From the IMG/VR virus record IMGVR_UViG_3300020455_000012, positions 1 to 64,000 of that record: 64,000 nucleotides of DNA; one strand, given 5' to 3'. The stretch is from a virus. Shown here one piece after another: positions 1 through 9,603 of the stretch. The translations under genes and the position numbers were made by a program. Positions within the stretch are counted from its first letter, which is position 1, and each line of letters starts with the position of its first letter. The notes beneath the pieces are model-generated. The model was not told the DNA's origin and ran no database searches. It worked only from the letters and a program-made list of their open reading frames with translations.

Positions 1-17
1 CATTAAGATAGAAGCAG

Positions 18-25
18 TATAAATA
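18..25 (+). promoter_or_regulatory. T4-type late promoter motif
   Basis: A perfect TATAAATA lies 31 bases before the first ATG. This is the T4-like late promoter consensus read by the gp55/gp33 system. The same motif or a close variant recurs before most structural genes in this window. Confidence 0.7.
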
Positions 26-56
26 ATAAAAAATAACGGGGGAGAGTGAACCCAAA

Positions 57-2522
57 ATGGCTGTAAATAAGAATTTTGTAGTAAAGAACGGCCTAGAAGT
101 AGATACCGATCTTATTTTCGCTGATGCATCGACCAATAAGGTTGGTATTGGAAGTACGATTCCGAGTAAACAATTAGATGTTATAGGGGGAATTGGTGCA
201 TCAGAGTTAAATGTAACTGGTGTAGGTACAATTGTTACTCTTAACGGTACAACAGGTATTGTAACCACGGTTGTCGCTCATAATGTTCAAGTAAATAATT
301 TAAATATAACAGGTATAACAACGATACCAAGCCTTGGTGTCTTAAGTGAATTATATGTCACTGGAGTTTCAACAATTGGTACTCTAGATGTAATTGGTAC
401 TGGTAACATGAGGGTTGGTATTATTACCAACGTTCAGGGTACGAATTTAGAATATTCTGGTATAGGTACAATTGTTACTGGTAGTGTAACTCATTTAACT
501 GCTCAGAATTCAAACGTTACTGGTGTAAGTACAGTTACCACTGGTGTTTCCACTCATCTGATTGCAAATAATTTAAATGTTGGTGGAATTACTAGTGTTA
601 GGTCAGGTGTTGTTACTCACTTAGCAGTTAATAATTTAAATGTTGGTGGAATAAGTACGATTGGTAATTTTATAGTTACTAAGAGTTCAGGAGGTATTGG
701 TGCAACGGTAGGAGCTAATGTTGGTGTTATAACTTATTATGGTGATGGTTCAAATCTAACTAGTGTAGCAGGTCAAGGAGTTGGTATTGGATCTACTCTT
801 GGTGTGGTTGGTTATGGATTTACATTCCTAAATTTTGTTGGAACAGGAAGCACATTTAAGGTTAGTGGAAATACAATAGATATTGGAGTAGGTGGTGGTG
901 GAGGAGGAAGTGGTAATGTAAGTATCGGTAGTGAAGCTCCAGGTAACCCTAGTAATGGTGATTTATGGTACAGTACAGAATATGGTAGAACATTTATATG
1001 GTTTGATGAAGATGAGTTAGGAATAGGAAATACGGCGGTATGGGTTGACTCTGCTCCATTTAATATGGGCGGTAAATTTATAGGTAAGTATGGAGGTAAT
1101 GCTTTTGGTGCAATTGGATACACTGGTGGTACAACCTCTCAAGCAAGTATTTACTACACAGGTGATCCAAACACTGGTATCTACTTCCCATCTACGGATC
1201 ATTTAGGTGTTGTTGCTGGTGGAACAGCATCATTAGTAGTTAATCCTAATGGTATATCAGTAACTGGTATTATTACTGGAGATGGTTCAGGACTAACTGG
1301 TGTTGCATCTACAGATAATATCATCACAACCACTGAAGCTAAGTTACTTGGTGGTGTAAGGATGGAAGGGTTTACCACTTCTGCCACCATGAATGTAACA
1401 GGAGTATCTACCTTAAGGGGAGATATAACACTTACAGGTTCTCAGGCAGGTGTTACATCTGTATTCTGGGATGCTTCTGCTGATACACTACAATTCCAAG
1501 ATCTTTCTTACTTAAAATTTGGAGCTGGATCAGATCTTCAAATATATCATGATTCTAATAATTCATTCATAAAAGATACAGGTACTGGAAGATTAACTAT
1601 AGCTACTAGTCAACTTCGTATTAATAATGCTGCTGACAGTGCAATAATGATAAGTGCTACACAAGATGATGCTGTAGAGCTTTACTGTCATGGTACAAAG
1701 CAATTTGAGACGGCTTTTGGTGGTGTTGTAGTAACGGGTATTCATTCAGTTGGTACGGGTGCAACGATCAGTGGTACAGGTAATGCTGCCTTTGCTGGTG
1801 TGTGTACTGCAAGTTCCTTTGTGGGTGATGGTAGTGCATTGACTGGTATTTCTGCTGGTGGCGGTGGATCAGGAGACTTTAATACTGGTATTAGTAGTGC
1901 GAAACAATATGATGTTACCAACTCAATGGCAACAGCATATACGGCAAGTTCAAGTTCAGATTATCGAACCATCGTTCATTCTATTCATATTTGTAATATA
2001 AGTGGTAGTGAAGTTACTATTAGTGGTGAGATGCAAACTGATTTCTCCTTTGCTCATACTATTCCTGTTCCTGCAGGTTCAGCAGTTGAACTTCTCAAGC
2101 AACCTAAGGTTCTTGGGCCGAGTGAGACAATAGAATTGCAAGCAAGTTCTGGTTCATCATTAGAAGCAACTATTATTACTGAACTCAAAGAAGATACTGC
2201 TTATTGGGATGCTCAAATTGCTCTTTCTTCTGCTGACACAATGACGGATCTTTATACTTCTACTTCTAATCCTTCTGTGGTTCAGAGTATTCTTCTTTGT
2301 AATAATGATGGTACTAATGACGTGAAGGCAAAAGTGGTATGGACAGATGAAGGTGATAATATTCAATCTTATTTGGTATTTGATATGATTATTCCTGCTG
2401 ATTCAACAGTGGAAATATGTGAGACACCTAAGTATCTTAATACGGGATATAAGTTACGAGCTAGTGCTAATCAAGCAAATAGGTTAGAAATTACTGCTTC
2501 TGGTAAGCAAATTACATCTTAG
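57..2522 (+). CDS. Long tail-fibre / structural protein
   Basis: An 821-residue protein whose first 700 residues are a repetitive, Gly/Thr/Val/Ile-rich shaft with units such as NVTGVSTI, NNLNVGGI and GDGSGLTGV. Such shafts are typical of trimeric beta-rich fibres in marine T4-like phages. A poly-Gly hinge lies near residues 280-287 and another near 600. The last 200 residues lose the repeat and look like a globular C-terminal domain, possibly a cap or attachment domain. The shaft vocabulary reappears in the three long RCC1 proteins at 21.8-27.7 kb, so these proteins probably belong to the same fibre apparatus. The start follows a purine-rich stretch and a late promoter. No enzymatic motif is visible. 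Confidence 0.75.
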   Translation: MAVNKNFVVKNGLEVDTDLIFADASTNKVGIGSTIPSKQLDVIGGIGASELNVTGVGTIVTLNGTTGIVTTVVAHNVQVNNLNITGITTIPSLGVLSELYVTGVSTIGTLDVIGTGNMRVGIITNVQGTNLEYSGIGTIVTGSVTHLTAQNSNVTGVSTVTTGVSTHLIANNLNVGGITSVRSGVVTHLAVNNLNVGGISTIGNFIVTKSSGGIGATVGANVGVITYYGDGSNLTSVAGQGVGIGSTLGVVGYGFTFLNFVGTGSTFKVSGNTIDIGVGGGGGGSGNVSIGSEAPGNPSNGDLWYSTEYGRTFIWFDEDELGIGNTAVWVDSAPFNMGGKFIGKYGGNAFGAIGYTGGTTSQASIYYTGDPNTGIYFPSTDHLGVVAGGTASLVVNPNGISVTGIITGDGSGLTGVASTDNIITTTEAKLLGGVRMEGFTTSATMNVTGVSTLRGDITLTGSQAGVTSVFWDASADTLQFQDLSYLKFGAGSDLQIYHDSNNSFIKDTGTGRLTIATSQLRINNAADSAIMISATQDDAVELYCHGTKQFETAFGGVVVTGIHSVGTGATISGTGNAAFAGVCTASSFVGDGSALTGISAGGGGSGDFNTGISSAKQYDVTNSMATAYTASSSSDYRTIVHSIHICNISGSEVTISGEMQTDFSFAHTIPVPAGSAVELLKQPKVLGPSETIELQASSGSSLEATIITELKEDTAYWDAQIALSSADTMTDLYTSTSNPSVVQSILLCNNDGTNDVKAKVVWTDEGDNIQSYLVFDMIIPADSTVEICETPKYLNTGYKLRASANQANRLEITASGKQITS

Positions 2523-2534
2523 GAGGATTGAATT

Positions 2535-3815
2535 ATGACTAGAAGAGGTGTATGGGACATTCAGGATGTAAGGGATAAACTGCTTGCAGGAGATCCTTGG
2601 GAGCGATATAATAATGTTTTTACTGGTGGACAATCTTATTTTGGAACCTCAGGTCAAAATATAGAAAGTGGTCCTTTTCCAATTGCCGAAGTAACAAAAA
2701 TACCTACTACTGCTGATACTCGTGACTTTACTTCAGTAAGGTCACTCCAAAAAAACAAATTTGCCATCACGAGTAATAATGAATTATTTTCATGGGGATA
2801 TAATGTACAAGGACAATTAGGACAAAACACAGGTTATCCACCTAGTTATGGTGGGTATAAGGATAAATCCGTACCTGTTCAAATTCCTGGTACTACTTGG
2901 GATTCTGTTGCGGGTGGTCCTGGAAGATATGGTTGGTTTGCAACTAAAACTGATGGAACTCTGTGGTTTACGGGAGGAAATAATCAACTTCAACAAGGTA
3001 CTTACCCATCACAAGTAGTGCATCGCTCATCTCCGATTCAAGTTTCTGGTACATCATGGGCAAAAAATGATGGTCAGGCAGGACAATGGAAAATATGCAC
3101 CGACGAGCAAGCTGCTTTTGCCATTAAAACTACTGGAGCACTCTATGGATGGGGAAGGAATGATATTGGAAATTTGGGACAAAACCAAGGTGGGCCCACA
3201 CAATACAAAATTAATCCTGATCAAATAGGAACTGAAACAACATGGCAATATGTTGCAGCGTCGGGATATGATACTAAAAGTAGTACTTGGGCAATTAAAA
3301 CTGATGGAACATTATGGGCATGGGGATGTAATGATCTTGTAGGACCATTAGGATTAAATAATACAACATCAGTTTCATCACCCACTCAAGTAGGGACTGA
3401 TACTACTTGGTCTAGTATTAGCGGTGGTATAGGAGCTCCTTGGGGTAATATGGCGATGGCAATGAAAACTGATGGAAGTGTATGGGCATGGGGAAGAAGT
3501 GATTATGGAGCAAGTGGCACTAATCAGTACTCTTTCGCTTATTCATCACCAAAACAAGTTCCTGGTACTTGGGATATGGCGGTAACATCTGGCACTGTCT
3601 CTCTTCTACACAAACCTGATGGAACTGGATGGATAGTTGGGGATCTTAACGCTGCAAATATGTCGAATCCTGTAGGAGGAAACTTGATGTCATCACCTGT
3701 TTTACTTCCTTCTGCTGTTGATTGGGACAAGGATAAGATGGATATATCTTCTCAGTTCGGTTCTTCTGTCTCCCTTGCTACTATTAGTCCTAACTTGACA
3801 CCCACTCAAGTATAA
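2535..3815 (+). CDS. RCC1-repeat fibre protein 1 (short form)
   Basis: A 426-residue protein made of RCC1-like blades. I count seven repeat cores: NVFTGGQSYFG, LFSWGYNVQGQLG, LWFTGGNNQ, LYGWGRNDIGNLG, LWAWGCND, VWAWGRSDYG and GWIVGDLNAAN. Between cores come SSPTQVGTDTTW-like strands and KTDGTLW turns. Seven matches the blade number of eukaryotic RCC1. The N-terminus starts with GVWDIQDVRDKLLAGD, which resembles the start of the second RCC1 protein and may be a docking peptide. A perfect Shine-Dalgarno (AGGAGG) precedes the ATG. It follows the fibre gene by 12 bases. Inference: a surface-exposed adhesin or receptor-binding protein. A chromatin role is not expected in a phage. Confidence 0.8.
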   Translation: MTRRGVWDIQDVRDKLLAGDPWERYNNVFTGGQSYFGTSGQNIESGPFPIAEVTKIPTTADTRDFTSVRSLQKNKFAITSNNELFSWGYNVQGQLGQNTGYPPSYGGYKDKSVPVQIPGTTWDSVAGGPGRYGWFATKTDGTLWFTGGNNQLQQGTYPSQVVHRSSPIQVSGTSWAKNDGQAGQWKICTDEQAAFAIKTTGALYGWGRNDIGNLGQNQGGPTQYKINPDQIGTETTWQYVAASGYDTKSSTWAIKTDGTLWAWGCNDLVGPLGLNNTTSVSSPTQVGTDTTWSSISGGIGAPWGNMAMAMKTDGSVWAWGRSDYGASGTNQYSFAYSSPKQVPGTWDMAVTSGTVSLLHKPDGTGWIVGDLNAANMSNPVGGNLMSSPVLLPSAVDWDKDKMDISSQFGSSVSLATISPNLTPTQV

Positions 3816-3818
3816 ATA
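3811..3818 (+). promoter_or_regulatory. T4-type late promoter motif
   Basis: A perfect TATAAATA overlaps the stop codon of the preceding RCC1 gene and lies 31 bases before the next ATG, the same spacing as at 18-25. Confidence 0.6.
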
Positions 3819-3849
3819 TAAACAAAGAAAGGATCAAATTTAATCAATT

Positions 3850-4554
3850 ATGGCTAAGAATATTAAGTGGATTCAAGTTGATGTAGATACTCAAGTATCC
3901 ATAGCTATTAGTTCTCCTAAAGCAGGTGCTGCTAATCCTACTCTAACAGATTTGGTTGAGCAGTTTGATTGGGGACAATATAGGTATGGAACTGTTGCTG
4001 ATAGCGTAACTGTAGATAATTCTAATTTTATATTTGAAATAAATGACGGAGAATATATTGCTGATATCTTAGGAAAAATTAATGAATATGTTGACGCATG
4101 GAAAGCACAGGCATATGATTATGAAATAGATCTTCGTAAAAAAGAATTAGGAACCTATGCTGATAGTGTTTATGCATCAGCATCTGGTTATAAGTATGAT
4201 GCAGCAGTTGCATTTATCAGTAGTGCAACACCAAATGCAGGACTAACTACAGAAGCATTTTATCGTGGAACCACTGTAGGCACTCTTGCTGCTAAGATTA
4301 AGACTAATCATGAGGCATATATTACTAATGATGCTAAGATTTCAGGATTGCGTGGGATGTTAATAGATAGAATAGATGGGATCAATGCAGGACTTGATAC
4401 TTCAACTGTGATTAAGGCATTAGAATCATATGCTGGTATTCATACTTCAGAAAAAGTGGGAGAAAGAACTACAGGAGTTGGTACGACGGAAGATATAATG
4501 GTAGGAGTTTATAACCCTAGTGGATTATCAGAGCGTTTTGATGCTACTATGTAA
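3850..4554 (+). CDS. Unknown protein in the fibre cluster
   Basis: A 234-residue protein I do not recognise. It begins MAKNIKWIQVDVDTQ and contains an Ala/Tyr/Asp-rich, probably helical middle (about residues 70-190) with repeated tyrosines. There is no signal peptide, membrane segment or catalytic motif. It lies between two RCC1 genes, has its own late promoter, and ends three bases before the next ATG, so it is co-expressed with virion proteins. It could be a fibre accessory, chaperone or connector. That is inference from position only. Confidence 0.6.
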   Translation: MAKNIKWIQVDVDTQVSIAISSPKAGAANPTLTDLVEQFDWGQYRYGTVADSVTVDNSNFIFEINDGEYIADILGKINEYVDAWKAQAYDYEIDLRKKELGTYADSVYASASGYKYDAAVAFISSATPNAGLTTEAFYRGTTVGTLAAKIKTNHEAYITNDAKISGLRGMLIDRIDGINAGLDTSTVIKALESYAGIHTSEKVGERTTGVGTTEDIMVGVYNPSGLSERFDATM

Positions 4555-4557
4555 ATT

Positions 4558-5778
4558 ATGGCTATAACAGATAAAGAACAAGGAGTCTGGGATATTGACC
4601 AGGTTTATGATAAACAGATGCAGGGTGGCATTTGGAAATATAATGGTGCAGCAGGGGAACCTGGTGGTCTTTGGCAGACGGGCCCATCTGTATACGGAAG
4701 ATTAGGACAAAATGAGGGTGGAGCTCCAACAGGAGATAGTTTCTATTCATCACCTGTGATGGCTCCTGGAACATACGAATATGGTGATACTAGTAGCTAT
4801 GGAGCTAAATCAGTAGGTGCTGATGGAACATTATGGTCATGGGGTCTTAATACTAATGGACAATTAGGACACAATGATACAGTAAATCGTTCCATACCTG
4901 TTCAAATAGGAACTGAGACTAATTGGTCTTCAGCAATGACTACCAAGGCTCAAGTCAATACTGATGGAAAAATGTATATGGCTGGTCCTAATTGGAATGG
5001 AAGATTAGGACTTAATGATACAGTAAATCGTTCATCACCAACTCAAATAGGAACTGATACAACTTGGGCAACAGCAATAAATTCCCATACATTCATTCAT
5101 AGTCTTAAGACAGATGGAACCATATGGTCATGGGGATATGCTAATTATGGACAATTGGGATTAAATCAAGCAAACGCAGCTTATTCATCACCAGTTCAAA
5201 TACCTGGATATACTTTTGCTTCCTTAGGAAATTCAAGTGTACCTCATAATAGTGGATTTGCTGCTGGAATTACTCCCACTGGGTCTTTGTATATGTGGGG
5301 GAATAATCGTTATGGACAATTAGGACTTAATCAAGGCCCTAGTAAGTATCCTTGGCAACCTTATTTTACTAGAAATCATCATGATAAGTCTGGTCCTAAT
5401 AATGTTTCGGGTACTACATGGAAATTAGTACAGAATGGGGGTGAAACCACAATAGCAACTAAAACAGATGGAACATTATGGTCATGGGGAGGAAATAATA
5501 TGGGGCAATTAGGACTTAATACACCTGGTCCACAAGGTTTTTCATCACCAGTTCAAGTAGGGACTGATACTACATGGACAGGAGCAATTAGTTATTCTAC
5601 TCAGTATGGACAATTGTCTTCAGCTATTAAAACTGATGGAACGACATGGGCATGGGGACGGGCTGGTCTACTCTTGAATCAACCAAATACAAAAAACTAT
5701 TCATCTCCTATTCAAATACCTGGTACTTATACTACTCTTGGAAATGGTGCAGCTATTAATCTCATTAAACCTGGATAA
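4558..5778 (+). CDS. RCC1-repeat fibre protein 2 (short form)
   Basis: A 406-residue RCC1-like propeller protein. The seven repeat cores are LWQTGPSVYGRLGQN, LWSWGLNTNGQLGHN, MYMAGPNWNGRLGLN, IWSWGYANYGQLGLN, LYMWGNNRYGQLGLN, LWSWGGNNMGQLGLN and TWAWGRAGLLLN. The N-terminal peptide EQGVWDIDQVYDKQM matches that of the first RCC1 protein (GVWDIQDVRDK), which suggests a shared attachment site on the virion. It is followed after 24 bases by the first oxygenase gene, so propeller and modifying enzymes sit in consecutive transcription units. Start chosen at the first ATG, three bases after the upstream stop. No Shine-Dalgarno is evident. Confidence 0.82.
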   Translation: MAITDKEQGVWDIDQVYDKQMQGGIWKYNGAAGEPGGLWQTGPSVYGRLGQNEGGAPTGDSFYSSPVMAPGTYEYGDTSSYGAKSVGADGTLWSWGLNTNGQLGHNDTVNRSIPVQIGTETNWSSAMTTKAQVNTDGKMYMAGPNWNGRLGLNDTVNRSSPTQIGTDTTWATAINSHTFIHSLKTDGTIWSWGYANYGQLGLNQANAAYSSPVQIPGYTFASLGNSSVPHNSGFAAGITPTGSLYMWGNNRYGQLGLNQGPSKYPWQPYFTRNHHDKSGPNNVSGTTWKLVQNGGETTIATKTDGTLWSWGGNNMGQLGLNTPGPQGFSSPVQVGTDTTWTGAISYSTQYGQLSSAIKTDGTTWAWGRAGLLLNQPNTKNYSSPIQIPGTYTTLGNGAAINLIKPG

Positions 5779-5782
5779 ATAA
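5774..5782 (+). promoter_or_regulatory. Late promoter-like GATAAATAA
   Basis: A one-base variant of TATAAATA that overlaps the RCC1 stop codon and lies 20 bases before the ATG at 5803. It is followed by a T-rich run. Confidence 0.45.
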
Positions 5783-5802
5783 GTAAAATTGCTTTTTTTA
5801 TT

Positions 5803-6444
5803 ATGCAACATAATCCATATGACTTGATTATAATTAAAGAAGATGTAATTCCTCAAGGACATATAGAGGAATTGATGCTTTTGACTAATACTAAGGATAC
5901 ACAGCAAGCAACGGTTTTTAAGGAACCAACTAAACCAGATGAAGAAATAGATAAAACAAAAGATGGGGGAAAGGAAGATTTAAGAGTTAGAGATACTTTG
6001 TGGTATCCTATAAATGAGGAACAGTTAGTTAAATTAGAACAGGGTATTGCTCAAGCATATGCTTTACATGTTCGACCAAGGTATAATTGTGAGTTCAAGA
6101 GTTATGAACCTGCACAATTTCTTGGTTATCCAGTAGGAGGACATTATCTGCAGCATATTGATGGAGAACAAATCAATCGTGAAACTGGAGAATGGGAAGA
6201 AGCTTTACCTAGAGATATTTCATTTTTATTTTATTTGAATAGTGAGTTTGGTGGAGGAGAAATTGAGTTTCCTACTTTAGGGTTGACTATTAAACCTAAA
6301 AAAGGTATGATGATAGCATTCCCTTCTTATAAAGAATTTCCTCATAAGGTACATCCTGTTACATGGGGACATAGATATACAATAGTAAGTTGGGTAGGGA
6401 CAAAGGAAAAACTTTATGACACCATTTCAAAAACAAGGGTTTGA
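5803..6444 (+). CDS. 2OG-Fe(II) oxygenase, prolyl 4-hydroxylase-like
   Basis: A 213-residue protein with the double-stranded beta-helix signature of 2-oxoglutarate/Fe(II) dioxygenases. The metal ligands appear as H118-x-D120 (LQHIDGE) and a distal His in EFPHKVHPV (H181). R191 in GHRYTIVSW is the likely 2OG-binding residue. FLFYLNSEFGGGEIEF is the strand expected between them, as in prolyl 4-hydroxylases. Known chemistry of the family is hydroxylation of Pro, Lys or Asp/Asn side chains with 2OG and O2. The substrate is unknown. The location directly after an RCC1 adhesin suggests fibre proteins. It overlaps the next gene by 29 bases. Confidence 0.82.
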   Translation: MQHNPYDLIIIKEDVIPQGHIEELMLLTNTKDTQQATVFKEPTKPDEEIDKTKDGGKEDLRVRDTLWYPINEEQLVKLEQGIAQAYALHVRPRYNCEFKSYEPAQFLGYPVGGHYLQHIDGEQINRETGEWEEALPRDISFLFYLNSEFGGGEIEFPTLGLTIKPKKGMMIAFPSYKEFPHKVHPVTWGHRYTIVSWVGTKEKLYDTISKTRV

Positions 6445-6976
6445 GGTTAGAAAGAAGTATCTACCCTCTTTCTTTTCAACTTATCTTAGAAATTATTTTA
6501 CTTTAAGAGCACAAACTGATCCGAGTTTGAAAGGTGATCCTCAAGCTCCCAAGTCTCATTGTGTATATGGAGATCCTGCATTTGAAACGGTAATGGCTAT
6601 GTCAACTCCTGATATAGGAGAGATGGTGGGTAAGAATTTGATACCACAATATACTTATGCCAGAATATATCTTAATGGTTCTGTGTTGGAAAGGCATAGT
6701 GACCGTCCAGAGTGTCAATACTCTGTAACTTTATCGTTAGGTGGAGAATATAAGCAGCAGTGGCCTATATGGATAAAGGATTATGCTGGTAATGATCATT
6801 GTGTTCCACTTGATGAGGGAGATATGGTGGTCTATCATGGGACAGAGTTAGAACATTGGAGAGATAAATTTGAAGGTACTACACAGTTTCAACTCTTTAT
6901 GCATTATGTTGACGCAGATGGTGAATTTAAGGATAGAGTATTTGATGGCAGACCTAATCTTGGAATACAAAAATGA
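6416..6976 (+). CDS. 2OG-Fe(II) oxygenase-like protein
   Basis: A 186-residue protein. The probable metal triad is H94-S-D96 (LERHSDRPE) and H147 in LEHWRD, with R149 nearby. YSVTLSLGGEY and EGDMVVYHG are the core strands of the fold. It differs from the preceding oxygenase in sequence, so it is not a recent tandem duplicate. It starts inside the preceding gene and overlaps the following one by four bases (ATGA), indicating translational coupling. Specific substrate unknown. Confidence 0.7.
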   Translation: MTPFQKQGFEVRKKYLPSFFSTYLRNYFTLRAQTDPSLKGDPQAPKSHCVYGDPAFETVMAMSTPDIGEMVGKNLIPQYTYARIYLNGSVLERHSDRPECQYSVTLSLGGEYKQQWPIWIKDYAGNDHCVPLDEGDMVVYHGTELEHWRDKFEGTTQFQLFMHYVDADGEFKDRVFDGRPNLGIQK

Positions 6977-8283
6977 AGATGATACCTCAGTTGATTAGAG
7001 AACTTTTTCATGCAGGGGAATATCCTGCTGCAAGAGAATTATCTATCTCATATTTAAGACAAAAGGAAGATGAGGATATAAGATTTCTTCTTGCAGGAAT
7101 CTTTCATGAGGAAAAGAAATATAAGGAAGCATTGGAATGTATAGAGAAAGTTCCTCTCAGTGACATAGTTCTTATTCATAAGGCAAAAATTCTTTATTAC
7201 CTACAAAGAGCCCCAGAAGCAGAGGCAATTCTTAGATCTCTTCCTAAAAAATGGAAAAAGGATGAAGGGTATATTGTAGATTTAGGACTCTACATGACAT
7301 CTCAGGGTAAATTAAATCAGACTAGAAAATTAATAGCTCCGATTGCTGATACTAATAATAGAGCATCATTTAATTATGGATGGCATTTATTAGCAGAAGA
7401 TAAGTTTCAGGAAGGTTATAAGTATATCCGTGCAGGTGCGATAGATGAATTAAGAGTATGGGGTCATGAGTGGATATTGAGAAAGGAATATAATATAGGT
7501 GAACAATATCGTTGGAAACTTGGTGATGAGGTAGATACTATTGCTTTTTATCTGGAAGGAGGTATGGGTGATGGAATGATATTTGTTCGTTATGTAGAAC
7601 ATTTTAAAAAATATTGTAAGACAGTAAAGATATTTACTCCAAAGCAATTGATGCCTTTATTAGGTGCATGTGGGTTTGAAAATCTATATGAACCAGAACA
7701 AATAGTGAAGACTAAGTGGGACAAATATGTTCCTGCAATGTCAGCTCCTTATTTCTTAGGACTCGATGATCCTATGGAGGGTGTGACTTTCCCATATTTT
7801 AAAAAGAGAGCAAATCCTGTTCCAGAAATGAATAGAGTGGCAAATGGTAAGAAGAAGATTTGTATTCGTTGGAAGGGAAGTTCTCAGTTTGAACATGAGC
7901 AGTTCAGGAGTATTCCAATAGAAAAGATGTTGGGACTGGAAAAGTTTGGGCAGTTATTTTCTGTTCAATTGGAAGATAGTGATATACCAAAGAATGCCAA
8001 TGTATGGGATCTTGCTCCAAGTATTAAGACATGGAATGATACCTATGACATATTTGAAGAGTCTGATTTAATTATTACATCTTGCACTTCTACTGCTCAT
8101 TTAGCTGGTGCAATGGGAGCAAGAGTAATTGTTCTTCCTCCTTTATTGGGATATGTCACATGGGAAACAAAGGATATAAGATGGTATCCTGATAATGTTG
8201 TGGTATTGCAGCAAATGGAGTATAATAGTTGGGATAAGACTATAGATAAACTATACGAAATGATGGAGAACTGGGAATGGTAG
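6973..8283 (+). CDS. TPR protein with GT9-like heptosyltransferase domain
   Basis: A 436-residue two-part protein. Residues 1-170 are helical and TPR-like, with paired helices such as GEYPAARELSISYLR and KYKEALECIEKV. Residues 190-436 resemble the GT9 (ADP-heptose transferase) GT-B fold: EGGMGDGMIFVRYV is the Gly-rich N-terminal loop, KICIRWKGSSQFEHEQ resembles the GIRWxG strand, and SCTSTAHLAGAMGARV is the conserved nucleotide-sugar region. Some TPR-fused members of this clan modify proteins. With a phage ADP-heptose pathway 11 kb downstream, a heptosyltransferase acting on protein is a reasonable but unproven guess. It is coupled to both neighbours by overlaps. Confidence 0.72.
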   Translation: MKMIPQLIRELFHAGEYPAARELSISYLRQKEDEDIRFLLAGIFHEEKKYKEALECIEKVPLSDIVLIHKAKILYYLQRAPEAEAILRSLPKKWKKDEGYIVDLGLYMTSQGKLNQTRKLIAPIADTNNRASFNYGWHLLAEDKFQEGYKYIRAGAIDELRVWGHEWILRKEYNIGEQYRWKLGDEVDTIAFYLEGGMGDGMIFVRYVEHFKKYCKTVKIFTPKQLMPLLGACGFENLYEPEQIVKTKWDKYVPAMSAPYFLGLDDPMEGVTFPYFKKRANPVPEMNRVANGKKKICIRWKGSSQFEHEQFRSIPIEKMLGLEKFGQLFSVQLEDSDIPKNANVWDLAPSIKTWNDTYDIFEESDLIITSCTSTAHLAGAMGARVIVLPPLLGYVTWETKDIRWYPDNVVVLQQMEYNSWDKTIDKLYEMMENWEW

Positions 8284-8909
8284 ATCCACGCACCGAAACT
8301 ATAAAATATGACTTATTCCCTACTCATATAATAAGGAGTAAGTGTCCATCCATCACACCAGAGGACAAGCAAGAGATGATGGCTTGTACTGATTGGATGA
8401 TAGAGAATAAGATGTATACTGATAACGACTTAACTCCTAAGTATCAAACCCATACAATATTATTCCGAGATGATGCACCTGCTATTTGGTTGAAATTAAA
8501 AGAAGAATTTTATAGTGCATGTAGAAACTATCTTAAAGCGGTTCCTGAGTTTGTTAGTAACCAACATGCCTTGCAATTTACTGGGTCAAGTGGATGGGCA
8601 TATAAAGGATGGAAAGAATTAAATAAACAAGAAAGTAATCCTTGGCACGAACATATTCCTACATTTTTAACTGGTGTTTATTATTTGCATGATCCTGGTG
8701 ATGGAACCACTGGAGGTACAGAGTTTCATGATCCCCGCAAGGCCGAGGGACAAGCAACTAGAATGCAGGAGATCTTACCAATAGAGAATACGTGGATTAT
8801 ATTTCCTGGTTGGTTGGCTCATCGGAGTATTCAACTTCCATTAGATGAACCAAGATATGTGATTTCAGGTAATATGTTTGTAAAAATAGGTGATGGGTTA
8901 TCTAAATGA
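8277..8909 (+). CDS. 2OG-Fe(II) oxygenase (phage Oxy_5 type)
   Basis: A 210-residue protein of the small phage 2OG oxygenase type. WHEHIPTF supplies H124 and H126, FPGWLAHRS supplies the distal H182, and R193 in EPRYVISGN is the probable 2OG contact. LTGVYYLHDPGDG is the usual strand after the first ligand, and FHDPR is typical of the group. It overlaps the GT9-like gene by seven bases and the next gene by four, so it belongs to the same translational block. Substrate unknown. Confidence 0.78.
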   Translation: MVDPRTETIKYDLFPTHIIRSKCPSITPEDKQEMMACTDWMIENKMYTDNDLTPKYQTHTILFRDDAPAIWLKLKEEFYSACRNYLKAVPEFVSNQHALQFTGSSGWAYKGWKELNKQESNPWHEHIPTFLTGVYYLHDPGDGTTGGTEFHDPRKAEGQATRMQEILPIENTWIIFPGWLAHRSIQLPLDEPRYVISGNMFVKIGDGLSK

Positions 8910-9598
8910 AAAGAGCAATATTTACATTCTATAATCTATCTCTTGATACTGATATTGTAAAACTTCAGGCACAGGTAGTTAATAAACTTAATACAACAGC
9001 AGATTTTCTTCCGTTATGTTCTCAGACACATGGAGAGGAAGTCATTCATCCTGATGCGGTTGATTATGGGTTTACTCAATTATTTGTAGAGCAGAAGTAT
9101 GATACTGTTCTTTTATTAGATGTTGATTGTATTCCTTTGAATGCTTATGCACTTGAATATACGTTTGAGCAAGCAGAGAAAGGAAAGTTAATTGGTAATG
9201 TGCAGAGAGGAATGCATATGGATAATGATGAGCATAATTATGTTGCACCATCAGCATTTTGTTTGACACGTCAGATGTATGAAGATTTTGGAAGAATGAC
9301 AGTGAAACCTGATCATAGGAAGGCTGATACTTGTGGATATTATACCTATGCAGCACAAGAAAGAGGAATAGATGTTGAGATGTACCAACCAACTCACTTC
9401 CAACGTAGACCAAAGGAAGGAGTCTGGGATCTTGGGAAAGGTCGTGGAGAATGGGGTATAGGTACTACATATTCAAATCATCTAGGAGTAGAAATGTTTT
9501 ATCATTTATTCTCTGCTCGTGAAAAAATATATAATGTTTACTTTTATGATAAATGTGAGAAGATTGTAGGAATAAATAGGTTGAAAGGATCCTCTTAG
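8906..9598 (+). CDS. GT-A-like glycosyltransferase
   Basis: A 230-residue protein. VLLLDVDCIPL places a DxD-type metal and nucleotide-sugar motif at D72-V-D74, at the end of a hydrophobic strand as in GT-A enzymes. YVAPSAFCLTRQMYEDFG resembles the acceptor-side region of such enzymes. The family cannot be named more exactly from sequence alone. It is the last gene of the first modification block and ends six bases before an RCC1 gene. Sugar donor and acceptor are unknown. Confidence 0.6.
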   Translation: MKRAIFTFYNLSLDTDIVKLQAQVVNKLNTTADFLPLCSQTHGEEVIHPDAVDYGFTQLFVEQKYDTVLLLDVDCIPLNAYALEYTFEQAEKGKLIGNVQRGMHMDNDEHNYVAPSAFCLTRQMYEDFGRMTVKPDHRKADTCGYYTYAAQERGIDVEMYQPTHFQRRPKEGVWDLGKGRGEWGIGTTYSNHLGVEMFYHLFSAREKIYNVYFYDKCEKIVGINRLKGSS

Positions 9599-9603
9599 GT
9601 ATA

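Noticed and set aside
9072-9413. Prophage or integrase-related element
   Set aside because: No integrase, attachment site or insertion-sequence ends were seen anywhere in the window. The gene content is that of a lytic T4-like phage.
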